Shown here: piece after piece, positions 1 to 7,404 of the stretch
How positions within the stretch are numbered: position 1 is the first letter of the stretch
Layout: each line of letters starts with the position of its first letter
NCBI GenBank assembly: GCA_023433065.1
Contig: JAEZET010000004.1
Location: 682,001 to 746,000, forward strand
Origin: Cyanobacteria bacterium OH_CBrB_359
GTDB lineage: Bacteria; Cyanobacteriota; Vampirovibrionia; Gastranaerophilales; Gastranaerophilaceae
Length of the DNA: 64,000 nucleotides
Reading direction: 5' to 3'
Position numbers and translations under genes: made by a program
The notes under the pieces: model-generated
Told to the model about the DNA's origin: nothing
What the model saw: only the letters and a program-made list of their open reading frames with translations
The model's database searches: none

Positions 1-1
1 A

Positions 2-82
2 AGTTGTTTTATTGAAATTAAAAATACTTCGTGTTATAAGTTTAATACTGCGGGAGATAAATATTTTCTGCTAGTTCAATGA
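2..82 (+). CDS. 3' end of an upstream coding region (partial)
   Basis: An open frame runs from the window edge to a TGA at 80-82, giving 26 residues that end in GDKYFLLVQ. The stop abuts the ispH start codon at 83, the tight spacing expected inside an operon. Too little remains to name the protein. It could also be a chance frame, since 26 codons is short. Confidence 0.45.
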   Translation, partial: SCFIEIKNTSCYKFNTAGDKYFLLVQ

Positions 83-985
83 ATGGATGTGAATAACCTG
101 AATAAGAATATTAAACTTGCCAAACACGCAGGGTTCTGCTATGGGGTTAAACGTGCTGTTTTAACAACAAAAAAACTTAAAAATGAAAATAATTCTAAAA
201 AAATATGGGTTTTAGGTGAGCTTATACACAATTCTCAGGTAATAAAAGAATTGGAAGCATTAGGTATTGTTACCGTTAATGAGCTCCCCGATGACGAAAC
301 AGGTATTTGTATAATAAGAAGCCATGGCGCTTCACCTGATGTTTTTGACGATGTAAAGGCTAAGGGTTATGAGGTTGTTGATCTTACCTGTCCTGACGTT
401 AAAAAAGTTCAGCAAAAAGCTATACAGCTTGTTCAGGAAGGGTTTTTACTTATAATTCTTGGTAAACCCGAGCATCCTGAGGTTGTTGCTATCAGAGCTA
501 ACGCTCAAAAACATGGAGATAAAATTATTGTTGCTCCAGATTTGAAGACCCTTAAAGAAAATGAAGATAAAATAAAAGAGCATAAACGTATAGGCGTTGT
601 TGTTCAAACGACCCAAAGGATTGAAATCTTAAAAGAAATTGTTAATTATCTTACGCCGATTTCAAATGAAATTAAAATTTTTAACACAATTTGTGCTTCG
701 ACCTCTTTAAGACAAAAAGAAGCTAAAGACCTTGCCAAAGAATCTGATTTGATGATAGTTGTCGGTAGCAAAAAAAGTGCAAATACTACCCATTTGGCAG
801 AGATTTTAACCGGTATTACTACAACAATTCACATTGAAACAGATGATGAGTTGTCTTTGTACAGTGGCTTAATAGAAAAGTCAATGAATATAAGCGTTAC
901 AGCGGGGGCTTCGACTCCTGATGACGTTATTCAAAAGGTTATGGAAAAACTAAATTGCTATAATTATGAAAGGACAAATAAATGA
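83..985 (+). CDS. ispH: 4-hydroxy-3-methylbut-2-enyl diphosphate reductase
   Basis: IspH (LytB) catalyses the last step of the MEP isoprenoid pathway, reducing HMBPP to IPP and DMAPP with a [4Fe-4S] cluster in the cytosol. The 300-residue protein has the usual length. The three cluster cysteines are visible: C19 in AGFCYGVKRAV, C103 in DLTCPDVKKVQ and C204 in NTICASTSLRQKEA. Further family motifs are ELIHN, RSHGA, GKPEHPEV and GASTPDDVI. An in-frame TGA sits immediately upstream (80-82), so the ATG at 83 is the first possible start. The stop overlaps the start of the S1-domain gene (ATGA), so the two are translationally coupled. In some clostridia the two functions are fused in one polypeptide. 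Confidence 0.97.
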   Translation: MDVNNLNKNIKLAKHAGFCYGVKRAVLTTKKLKNENNSKKIWVLGELIHNSQVIKELEALGIVTVNELPDDETGICIIRSHGASPDVFDDVKAKGYEVVDLTCPDVKKVQQKAIQLVQEGFLLIILGKPEHPEVVAIRANAQKHGDKIIVAPDLKTLKENEDKIKEHKRIGVVVQTTQRIEILKEIVNYLTPISNEIKIFNTICASTSLRQKEAKDLAKESDLMIVVGSKKSANTTHLAEILTGITTTIHIETDDELSLYSGLIEKSMNISVTAGASTPDDVIQKVMEKLNCYNYERTNK

Positions 986-2058
986 CAAAAACTACAAAAA
1001 ATGAAACGGACGATTTCGTAAAACTTCTTGAAGAAAGCTACAATTACAAGTTTTCTGTCGCAGATGTCGTAAAAGGAATCGTAATTAAACAGGAAAATGA
1101 AGGTTTTTTGATTGATGTCGGAGCTAAAACCGAGGCATTTTTACCAAATAGAGAAATCTCCAGTACTTCTGATGTCGACTATTCTGAAATATTAAAAGTG
1201 GGAGAAGTTAAAGAATTTTATATTTTAAAAGAAGAGAGCAGTGATGAAGAAAGCTCAATAATTCTTTCATTGAAAAAATTATCTTGTGCAAAAGCATGGC
1301 AAGATTTACAAGCTGCAAAAATTAATAATCAAACAGTTAATGCTAAAGTTGTTTCACTTGTTAGAGGTGGCGTAATTGTAGAAGTTATGGATTTAAGAGG
1401 GTTTATTCCTGCAAGTCAGTTAAGAACGGGAAGTCCATTTGATGGTCTTGTCGGTCAGACAATAGAGGCTAAAATATTAGAAGCAGATGCAAAAAGAAAT
1501 AAGCTTATTCTTTCGCAAAGACAAGCTATAGCAGAGCAAAGAGAACAAGTTGTCGATGATATTATTTCAAATCTTGAAATTGATATGGTTGTTAAAGGTG
1601 AAGTAGTAAGAATAGCTGATTTCGGCGCATTTATTGATATCAATGGTGTAGATGGTCTTCTTCCTATATCTGAGATTTCTTGGCAGAGAATCAAACATCC
1701 TTCAGATATTATTTCTCTTGGTCAAGTGCTTGAAGTTAAAATTCTTAAAATTGACAATGAATTAAAACGTATAAGCTTGAGCTTAAAACGCATGGGCGAC
1801 AACCCTTGGGAAGAAATTGAGAATAAATTTGAAGAAGGTCAAATTATAAAAGGTACTGTAAATAAGGTTACTTCTTTTGGTGCTTTTATTAATATATTCC
1901 CGGGCGTTGAAGCATTGTTGCCTTCATCAGAAATGGAACCTCAAAACGCAAATCCTTTCACTATTTATAATGTTGGTGACGAAGTTGAAGTTTTGATTAA
2001 GAAATTCACTCCTCAGGAGCATAGAATAGCTCTTAGTATAAGAGATATTCAAAAGTAG
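982..2058 (+). CDS. rpsA: Four-S1-domain RNA-binding protein (ribosomal protein bS1 type)
   Basis: The 358-residue protein is almost entirely four S1 OB-fold repeats, at about residues 22-95, 108-180, 198-270 and 283-356. Each shows the G-x-V...G-a-F-x-x-(i/v)...G-(l/f)-(l/i)-p-x-s-(e/q) pattern; repeats 3 and 4 carry FGAFIDI and FGAFINI. This is the short form of S1 (E. coli has six repeats), as in cyanobacteria and many Gram-positives, and it is expected to bring mRNA to the 30S subunit. Overlap with ispH by 4 bases implies co-translation. A clear hairpin terminator follows. The gene symbol is by similarity; a general S1 RNA-binding role is the conservative alternative. Confidence 0.85.
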   Translation: MTKTTKNETDDFVKLLEESYNYKFSVADVVKGIVIKQENEGFLIDVGAKTEAFLPNREISSTSDVDYSEILKVGEVKEFYILKEESSDEESSIILSLKKLSCAKAWQDLQAAKINNQTVNAKVVSLVRGGVIVEVMDLRGFIPASQLRTGSPFDGLVGQTIEAKILEADAKRNKLILSQRQAIAEQREQVVDDIISNLEIDMVVKGEVVRIADFGAFIDINGVDGLLPISEISWQRIKHPSDIISLGQVLEVKILKIDNELKRISLSLKRMGDNPWEEIENKFEEGQIIKGTVNKVTSFGAFINIFPGVEALLPSSEMEPQNANPFTIYNVGDEVEVLIKKFTPQEHRIALSIRDIQK

Positions 2059-2084
2059 TTTCATTTTACTTATTATTAGATTAT

Positions 2085-2120
2085 AAAAAGCGGTTTGTAA
2101 AATTTCACAAGCCGCTTTTT
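2085..2120 (+). terminator. Rho-independent terminator after the ispH-S1 operon
   Basis: The arms AAAAAGCGGTTTGT and ACAAGCCGCTTTTT pair over 14 bp (one G-U) around an 8-nt loop and end in a T tract. It lies 26 nt past the S1 stop and just 19 nt before yidD. Confidence 0.9.
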
Positions 2121-2138
2121 AAGTGATAATATGTATGT

Positions 2139-2348
2139 ATGTTTAAAAACTTAGCCATCAATTTAATAAGGATTTATCAAAAAATATCTTCTTTAAAACC
2201 GCCTGTTTGCAGGTTTTATCCGACTTGTTCCGAGTATACGAAACAAGCAATAATCAAATACGGTATTATAAAAGGTATTTGGCTTGGTATAAAAAGGATT
2301 TTGAAGTGTCATCCATTTAATGAAGGCGGATATGATCCTGTGCCTTAA
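2139..2348 (+). CDS. yidD: Membrane protein insertion efficiency factor YidD
   Basis: A 69-residue YidD (UPF0161) protein. The family signature is clear: an N-terminal amphipathic helix, then CRFYPTCSEYTKQAI and a C-terminal CHPFNEGGYDPVP with its conserved cysteine. YidD sits at the inner membrane and assists YidC-dependent insertion. Unusually it is not next to rnpA or yidC; instead it follows the S1 terminator and precedes a YkgJ-type gene by 17 nt. Confidence 0.96.
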   Translation: MFKNLAINLIRIYQKISSLKPPVCRFYPTCSEYTKQAIIKYGIIKGIWLGIKRILKCHPFNEGGYDPVP

Positions 2349-2365
2349 AAATTAGAAAGGGTATT

Positions 2366-2953
2366 ATGCTAAAAAAGTATGAAAATTATTTAGAAATCTT
2401 AAATGGCTATCTTACAAAATATTTTGATAACCAGAGGGAATATATCCATTGTAAAGCAGGTTGTTCTATTTGCTGTGAACATGGTCAATATCCTTATTCG
2501 GAGATTGAATACAAGTATTTGGCGGAAGGTTTTGATAAGCTGGATGAGAAAACAAAAATTGCTGTAAAATCTACTATTCAGCAAATAAAAAATGACCAGC
2601 TAAATTCTAAAGAAGAAAAATTTTTTTACAAGTGCCCATTATTGGTTGATGGCAAATGTTCTGTTTATGAAAATAGGGGTATAATATGCAGAATATATGG
2701 ATTAATGTATTTTTATGAAGATAAAGAAGGCAATGATAAATTTGCTATGCCTTGCTGCGTTTCAAACGGTTTAAATTATAGCGAAGTATATGATGAAGAG
2801 ACTAAAACTATATCAGGGGAAATGTACAGTAAATCAGGGATTAGTGCAGAACCATTATCATATAATCTTGGACTTAAGTATCTTTTGAATAACGAATTTA
2901 CAAAAGAAATAGAATTTGGGGCTAATAAGAGCCTTATTGATTGGTTTGATTAA
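2366..2953 (+). CDS. YkgJ-type cysteine-cluster protein
   Basis: A 195-residue protein of the YkgJ/UPF0153 cysteine-cluster family, thought to bind zinc or an iron-sulfur cluster. Visible cysteines are CKAGCSICC (about residues 29-37), CPLL..GKCSVYENRGIICR (about 89-108) and PCCVSNG. The family CxxCxxCC is present as CKAGCSICC. The RBS is AGAAAGG 9 nt before the ATG. It probably shares a transcript with yidD. The reaction is not known for most family members. Confidence 0.8.
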   Translation: MLKKYENYLEILNGYLTKYFDNQREYIHCKAGCSICCEHGQYPYSEIEYKYLAEGFDKLDEKTKIAVKSTIQQIKNDQLNSKEEKFFYKCPLLVDGKCSVYENRGIICRIYGLMYFYEDKEGNDKFAMPCCVSNGLNYSEVYDEETKTISGEMYSKSGISAEPLSYNLGLKYLLNNEFTKEIEFGANKSLIDWFD

Positions 2954-3057
2954 TTTTTTTTACAGACTAACCAATTACAGCTGGACAATTTAATGGATTT
3001 GTGTTTGAATAACAAAGAATATATATGTAAGAAAGAAATTTCATGAGAATAAGAAAG

Positions 3058-3126
3058 TACCAAAAACGCTGTTTCTACACTAACTAGATAGCTTCGCAAC
3101 TTAGTTTGCAAAGTGCCGTTTTGGTA
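3058..3126 (+). ncRNA. Candidate structured RNA or 3' UTR element
   Basis: A 69-nt segment is bounded by inverted arms TACCAAAAACG (3058-3068) and CGTTTTGGTA (3117-3126). Smaller internal repeats (AACTA/TAGTT and ACTT/AAGT) lie inside, and a separate terminator hairpin follows at 3143. No reading frame is evident. It may be a small RNA, the structured 3' UTR of the YkgJ-type gene, or a short remnant of a mobile element. No known RNA family was recognised. Confidence 0.3.
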
Positions 3127-3142
3127 TGATTATATTCAAGTG

Positions 3143-3175
3143 AAGCTTTCTAGTCAGGTATTAGAAGGCTTTTTT
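3143..3175 (+). terminator. Rho-independent terminator
   Basis: AAGCTTTCTA pairs with TAGAAGGCTT (one G-U) across a 9-nt loop and runs into six T residues. It ends transcription coming from 2.1-3.1 kb, 190 nt beyond the YkgJ-type stop. Confidence 0.75.
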
Positions 3176-3263
3176 GTTACAAATTTATTACAACCAAGAC
3201 AACTTATGGCAAAAAAATATCTTCAGTTTATTTAATAGATTTGAATTAAAGGAGAAATATAAA

Positions 3264-3344
3264 ATGATAAATAAACGACGTAATACTCAGATAAAGGCAA
3301 ATGCCCCAATTGTCGAATTAATGAATTTAATTTGGGGACTATAG
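3264..3344 (+). CDS. Possible 26-codon leader ORF
   Basis: A short frame starting MINKRRNTQIK and ending LIWGL has a strong ribosome site (AAAGGAGA, 3249-3256) 7 nt before its ATG and stops 31 nt before the next large gene. Its end contains an inverted repeat (CCCCAATT at 3305-3312, AATTTGGGG about 15 nt later). It could be a translated leader that controls the downstream gene. No codon enrichment pointing to attenuation was seen. Confidence 0.4.
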   Translation: MINKRRNTQIKANAPIVELMNLIWGL

Positions 3345-3375
3345 TACACAATTTTATGGAGAATAAGTAACTTTA

Positions 3376-4968
3376 ATGAGTATAGTCACAAGCATTTTTT
3401 CAGCACTAGGTAATAATTCATCATTATACCCGATAATATTTAAAGATAGCATTGATAACGCAGGCCGGACAATAATGGCCTATAATGAAGGTTCCAAAAA
3501 CGGTCAAAAATACGGAACCTATGATGCCAGAGAAAGATTTATAGAAGAAAATGGAACTTCTCTTGTTTGGATAGGCGGAATCCCACTTATCAAACTTCTT
3601 TACGATAAACTTTTAACAAACAAGATTTATAAGTTCTCCAAGATACCTGAATTAGGTACAACTTTTGATAAGCAAGGCTCAAGAGTCGTTGCGGATACTA
3701 ATTTGAAGCTTGTAGGCAATGGGTATCAAAGCCTTCAGAAGAACGTTGACAAAATAAGAGGGGCTGCGGAAAATAACAAAGTCCTTAAAAATATTGTCGA
3801 AAATGCAGATAAAATTCTTAAAAAACCCGATAAGTTTAAAAATAATTATGCTGTAAAAATGGCTATTTCGAGTTTAGTCCCTCTTACCATTATTGGTTTT
3901 GTAATGCCAAAATTAATTCAAAAATTAACAAAATCGATATACAGAGATGATCATGAGTTAAGAAAGCCAAAACAGAAAAGAGCTATGCCTGAAACAAAAA
4001 CACCTGAAGTTTTTGTTGCATTTAGTGGAAATAATAAAAAAGAAAACACAAATACTCCAAGCTTTAAAGGCGGTTTGAGTAATCTTGCGGTTGATTTTTT
4101 CAACAATAATGTTTCAAATCAAGTTTTAATGGATGTTGGTATCACCAGCGGAAGAATAATCACAGGTGTGAATACCGCTGATAAAGTCGAAAAAGGTATT
4201 AAAGAAGCAGGTGTTGTGTTCTTTATTTATCTTGGTGGCAGAATAGTCGGCGGTTTTCTTGAAAAAATTGCTAAAAAAATAGGCATGCCTATTTCTCTTG
4301 ATTCTAAAATCCTTGAAGATAAAAACTTCCAAAAAGGAATAGTTGATATAGCAAAAGCTTCGCCTGATAAACAGAAAAAATTAGTTTCAGATATTCTTAA
4401 ATTTACAAAAACTAAAGACGGTTCTTTCAAAAGTATTTTTAAAGCTGAATCACAAAATGCAGACTTCAAAAAACTGGGACTTATTAAAAAGATAAAAGCT
4501 GTAAAAACCAAATTAGCGGATATTGCTGCAGCTAATGAAAAAAGCGTTGTTGATTTTGTTGATAATCAAGTTGTTAAAGGGGTTAAAAATAACGAATTTC
4601 AAAATGCCACACTTAAAGCAGCCCAAAAACTCGGAATGGTTGATTTAATTCAGGGAGTTAGAAATCCTTTTAAATTCCTTGAAACAGGTTCATTGAAAAA
4701 TCTACATGGTTCAATTTCGGAATTTGTACAAACAGCTTTAAGCAAAGGTTCGGCTGAAAATGTAGAAAAATTTATTAAAAAAGCATTAATTACAAAAAGA
4801 GCAAGTATCGTAGTTAACTTAGCTATATGTACCGCCGTTACTGCCTATATACTCCCTAAACTACAGTACAGATTTAGAGAAAAATTTACAAATTCATCTA
4901 ACTTGCCGGCATTAGCCACATATGAAGAGCAATTTGAAAAAGAAAACCAACAAAAAAAATCAGCTTAA
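3376..4968 (+). CDS. Large hypothetical membrane-associated protein with an SFKGG motif
   Basis: 530 residues with no recognised domain. Hydrophobic segments lie at about residues 163-183 (ISSLVPLTIIGFVMPKL), 276-296 (GVVFFIYLGGRIVGGFL) and 476-495 (IVVNLAICTAVTAYILPKL). The halves look alike in design (hydrophobic stretch, then basic helical region ending in P-K-L), suggesting an internal duplication. A central SFKGG (about residue 227) matches the F-K-G tag seen in other unknowns of this window. The nearest RBS-like GGAG is 14 nt upstream, so the start is less certain than the frame. Probably a lineage-specific envelope protein. Confidence 0.7.
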   Translation: MSIVTSIFSALGNNSSLYPIIFKDSIDNAGRTIMAYNEGSKNGQKYGTYDARERFIEENGTSLVWIGGIPLIKLLYDKLLTNKIYKFSKIPELGTTFDKQGSRVVADTNLKLVGNGYQSLQKNVDKIRGAAENNKVLKNIVENADKILKKPDKFKNNYAVKMAISSLVPLTIIGFVMPKLIQKLTKSIYRDDHELRKPKQKRAMPETKTPEVFVAFSGNNKKENTNTPSFKGGLSNLAVDFFNNNVSNQVLMDVGITSGRIITGVNTADKVEKGIKEAGVVFFIYLGGRIVGGFLEKIAKKIGMPISLDSKILEDKNFQKGIVDIAKASPDKQKKLVSDILKFTKTKDGSFKSIFKAESQNADFKKLGLIKKIKAVKTKLADIAAANEKSVVDFVDNQVVKGVKNNEFQNATLKAAQKLGMVDLIQGVRNPFKFLETGSLKNLHGSISEFVQTALSKGSAENVEKFIKKALITKRASIVVNLAICTAVTAYILPKLQYRFREKFTNSSNLPALATYEEQFEKENQQKKSA

Positions 4969-5070
4969 ACTTCTTAATATATTTACTAATGTAAACTAAT
5001 AGATGTACTTTTAGTTATGTTTTTATTATGATTTTAATACTCTAAAAATTTGATAGACAAGGAGATAAAA

Positions 5071-5586
5071 ATGGAAGTCATTTTAAGAAAAGATGTTCAA
5101 AATATCGGCGAAGCTGGTGATATAGTTAAAGTTAAAGACGGATATGCAAGAAATTTTTTGTTACCTCAAAATTTGGCAGAAATTGCAACAAAAGGAGCCG
5201 TTAAAAACAGAGAACAAAATATTGCAAGAATTAAAGCAAAACAAGAAAAATTACATTCTGAAGCACTTGAACTAGCCAAGAAAATTGAAGATATTGCTTC
5301 AATTGAACTTTCTGCAAAAGCCGGTGAAAGCGGAAAATTATTCGGTACAATTACAACTAAAAAGCTCGCAGAAGAGTTAAATATAAAATTGTCATCTGAA
5401 ATCGATAGAAAGAATATTTCGCTCGATACTCCTATTAATAAAGTCGGAAGCTACACAATGACAATCAAGCTTACTTCTAAAGTAAAGGCAAATCTTGAGG
5501 TTAAAGTTAGCGCTTCTGAAGTTATTAAAGAAGAAATCATAACCGATGCTGAAAAAGAAGAAGCTGAAGTTTCAACAGAAGAATAA
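5071..5586 (+). CDS. rplI: 50S ribosomal protein bL9
   Basis: 171 residues. The N-terminal rRNA-binding domain opens MEVILRKDVQNIGEAGDIV, followed by GYARNFLLPQNLA. The long connecting helix (about 45-80) and the C-terminal domain (FGTITTKKLAEEL, about 90-150) are both present, followed by an acidic tail rich in glutamate. The ATG at 5071 is preceded by AAGGAG (5059-5064). An upstream in-frame TTG at 5050 lies before that RBS and was discarded. A terminator follows directly. There is no rpsF/ssb/rpsR neighbour, so this is a solitary rplI. Confidence 0.97.
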   Translation: MEVILRKDVQNIGEAGDIVKVKDGYARNFLLPQNLAEIATKGAVKNREQNIARIKAKQEKLHSEALELAKKIEDIASIELSAKAGESGKLFGTITTKKLAEELNIKLSSEIDRKNISLDTPINKVGSYTMTIKLTSKVKANLEVKVSASEVIKEEIITDAEKEEAEVSTEE

Positions 5587-5613
5587 ATTAAAATAATATT
5601 TTAAATAAATAGT

Positions 5614-5651
5614 AAGTTAAGCCTTATTTTGTTATAGGGCTTAACTTTTTT
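5614..5651 (+). terminator. Rho-independent terminator after rplI
   Basis: AAGTTAAGCC pairs perfectly with GGCTTAACTT around a 14-nt loop, followed by a T-rich tract. It overlaps the 3' end of the convergent GtrA gene. Confidence 0.85.
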
Positions 5652-6091
5652 CTTTCAAATACAAGAAATTTATTGAGTGAAAAACCTAGAATCAAGTATA
5701 AAATCATTGAAATCAACACAGCAGAGTTGTCGATAAGTTTATATTCGGGGACTCCAAAGTAGTCAAATAACTTTATATAAATTGGTGTAAGCTTTGCAAA
5801 ATGAATATGTCTCGCCAGAAACCAACCTAAGGTATATGAAATAGCGTAACTTGGAAGCATAATTATAACAAATTTGAAAAATTGTTTTAAGTAATTTTCA
5901 TTTTTATCTTTAAAAGTAAACAGTTTGTTTAATACAAAAGAAACAGAAATTCCTGTAATATAAGCCATAATGATAGATTCAATGTAAGTTAACAAGAAAA
6001 TATTAAGGCAAATATATGCAGTTGATATTCCCACAAGTGTGTTTATAATCCCGACCAGACAATATTTTAAGAATTCTTTTGAAACTTTCAT
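5624..6091 (-). CDS. GtrA-family four-TM membrane protein
   Basis: 155 residues with four hydrophobic segments, at about 8-28, 34-54, 75-95 and 123-143. GtrA features are FLKYCLVGIINTLVG near the start, SFVLNKLFTFKD after TM2 and FSLNKFLVFERKK at the end. GtrA proteins are thought to flip undecaprenyl-phosphate-linked sugars, normally with a GtrB/GT2 glycosyltransferase. The only GT2 in this window is 52 kb away (58063), a possible partner by family only. The gene converges on rplI and shares its terminator region. Confidence 0.9.
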   Translation of the reverse strand: MKVSKEFLKYCLVGIINTLVGISTAYICLNIFLLTYIESIIMAYITGISVSFVLNKLFTFKDKNENYLKQFFKFVIIMLPSYAISYTLGWFLARHIHFAKLTPIYIKLFDYFGVPEYKLIDNSAVLISMILYLILGFSLNKFLVFERKKLSPITK

Positions 6092-6246
6092 TCAATCAGC
6101 ATAATAAAAAATATTCTTAAAGTAAACTACTTAATTTATTTGTTATTTATGCCAAAAGATTAACGGTTTGTGTAATGAAATTTACTTTAATGTTTTTTAT
6201 TCTGTAAAGTACAACCTTTAGTAAATTGTAGTTAAAGGAGTATGAT

Positions 6247-6501
6247 ATGTTTAAAAAACCGGGGGGATGTCCTCATTGTGGAGACAAAAAATTTAATAAG
6301 GTTAAATTTGCTGATTCAGAGAGAAAGTTTCCGATAGATACACCTGAAAATATTAAACAGACCTGGAATACTTTGCATGATAAAAAGAATAAGTCTAAGT
6401 ATTCAAAAGATGTGTTTAGAACTCTTGAAGAAAAAATTATAAATGCATGGATTCAGCATATCGGGTATGATGTACCTGTGCCGACGGCCCAAGGAGAATG
6501 A
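6247..6501 (+). CDS. Small protein with a CPHCG zinc knuckle
   Basis: 84 residues. The N terminus has KPGGCPHCGDKKF, a single CxxC knuckle. No second CxxC is present, so a complete zinc ribbon would need dimerisation. The remainder is charged and ends in VPVPTAQGE. The start has a strong RBS (AAAGGAG, 6 nt upstream). Function unknown. Confidence 0.75.
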   Translation: MFKKPGGCPHCGDKKFNKVKFADSERKFPIDTPENIKQTWNTLHDKKNKSKYSKDVFRTLEEKIINAWIQHIGYDVPVPTAQGE

Positions 6502-6513
6502 TTTATTTGCATT

Positions 6514-7140
6514 CTAAATTGTTTTGAAAAATTTCAAATACTCATTGGTTTTGTCTAACCCAAAGGTCAGCTCAATTTTTTGTAAGCCTTCTGCCGCATA
6601 TGATACTACCTGAGCCCAGGGGTCTACTATTATGGCCTTAGAGCCCCAGGTTGTAGGATTTTCAATTTTGACATTTTTATCAGGATTAACCAATAGGAAT
6701 ATGTGGTCGTCGTGCATTCTTCTTTTTTTGAAATCTCGTGATTTTATATTCATTCCGACCCTTGTAGAATCTATACCTTTTTTATCCAATTCATATTTCA
6801 TAACTTCAACGAGCTCTCGGCAGTTTGCTCCTTTGTGTTTTTGCATTAATTTTTTGAGTAATTGATAGTCGTGGTCTTTGTTTAAGGTATATTGTTTGTC
6901 AAATTCATCTCTTAGTTTTCTTATGTTGTCATAAATTTTTTGTGTTGTATCAAGATATGCCTTTTCAAAAGCAGTAGACTCCGGATATCTTTTATAAACA
7001 GTGTCATATTTAAGCTGCCTCATTGTGGAAGAAGGTATGTCACAAAGTTCAAGATGAATCCGCCGATTTATTGAATCGACATTTCTATATAATTGTGACT
7101 TGGCGCAGAAAGATACATTATGAATATTTAAAGAGTTCAT
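6514..7140 (-). CDS. Hypothetical protein with a Cys-His-Asp triad (transglutaminase/papain-like candidate)
   Basis: Using the ATG at 7140 gives 208 residues. C107 (GANCRELVEVM), H146 (MHDDHIFLLV) and D173 (AIIVDPWAQ) fall in the order and spacing of transglutaminase-like or C58-type cysteine peptidases, where C begins a helix and H and D sit on strands. This is motif inspection, not a domain match. The frame stays open upstream through a Phe/Ile-rich stretch into the antisense strand of tRNA-His. No ATG/GTG/TTG occurs in that stretch upstream of 7140 outside the tRNA, so I start at 7140, although no good RBS is visible there. A non-standard start including a membrane anchor is possible. Confidence 0.6.
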   Translation of the reverse strand: MNSLNIHNVSFCAKSQLYRNVDSINRRIHLELCDIPSSTMRQLKYDTVYKRYPESTAFEKAYLDTTQKIYDNIRKLRDEFDKQYTLNKDHDYQLLKKLMQKHKGANCRELVEVMKYELDKKGIDSTRVGMNIKSRDFKKRRMHDDHIFLLVNPDKNVKIENPTTWGSKAIIVDPWAQVVSYAAEGLQKIELTFGLDKTNEYLKFFKTI

Positions 7141-7208
7141 ATTGGCAAAAAAATTGTAAAATAAAAAAATTGCTATAAGGTTTGTAAAAATAAAAAAAAT
7201 TCTTGTCT

Positions 7209-7217
7209 TGATATAAT
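7209..7217 (+). promoter_or_regulatory. Extended -10 promoter of tRNA-His
   Basis: TGATATAAT is a perfect extended -10 (TGnTATAAT) about 45 nt before the tRNA 5' end. No convincing -35 is present, as is common for extended -10 promoters. Confidence 0.65.
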
Positions 7218-7261
7218 CTTGAAAAAGAGTTTTTTTTATTGTATATTCAAAACTAAGAAGT

Positions 7262-7338
7262 GGCGGGTGTCGCCAAGTGGTTAAGGCCCCGGATTGTGGT
7301 TCCGGTATTCGTGGGTTCAAGTCCCATCATCCGCCCCA
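7262..7338 (+). tRNA. tRNA-His (GTG anticodon)
   Basis: A full cloverleaf is readable. The acceptor GCGGGTG (7263-7269) pairs with CATCCGC (7328-7334). The anticodon loop TTGTGGT closes on CCGGA/TCCGG, and the T arm contains TTCAAGT. The extra G-1 (7262) faces C73 (7335), the identity feature of histidine tRNAs, and CCA is encoded (7336-7338). Confidence 0.97.
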
Positions 7339-7343
7339 TTTAA

Positions 7344-7372
7344 AATAAGAGCTCTGTAATAGGGCTCTTATT
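7344..7372 (+). terminator. Hairpin terminator of tRNA-His
   Basis: AATAAGAGCTCT pairs with AGGGCTCTTATT (one G-U) around GTAAT, starting 6 nt after the tRNA CCA. The following T tract is weak. Confidence 0.65.
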
Positions 7373-7404
7373 CAATACTTATAATGTTTTTCAGGGTTCG
7401 AACA

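Noticed and set aside
5050..5070. TTG start for rplI
   Set aside because: It would include the ribosome-binding site itself; the bL9 family starts at MEVILR.
7140..7320. N-terminal extension of the Cys-His-Asp protein into tRNA-His
   Set aside because: The first ATG lies on the antisense strand of the tRNA and the stretch covers the tRNA promoter; its Phe/Ile-rich look comes from A/T runs.
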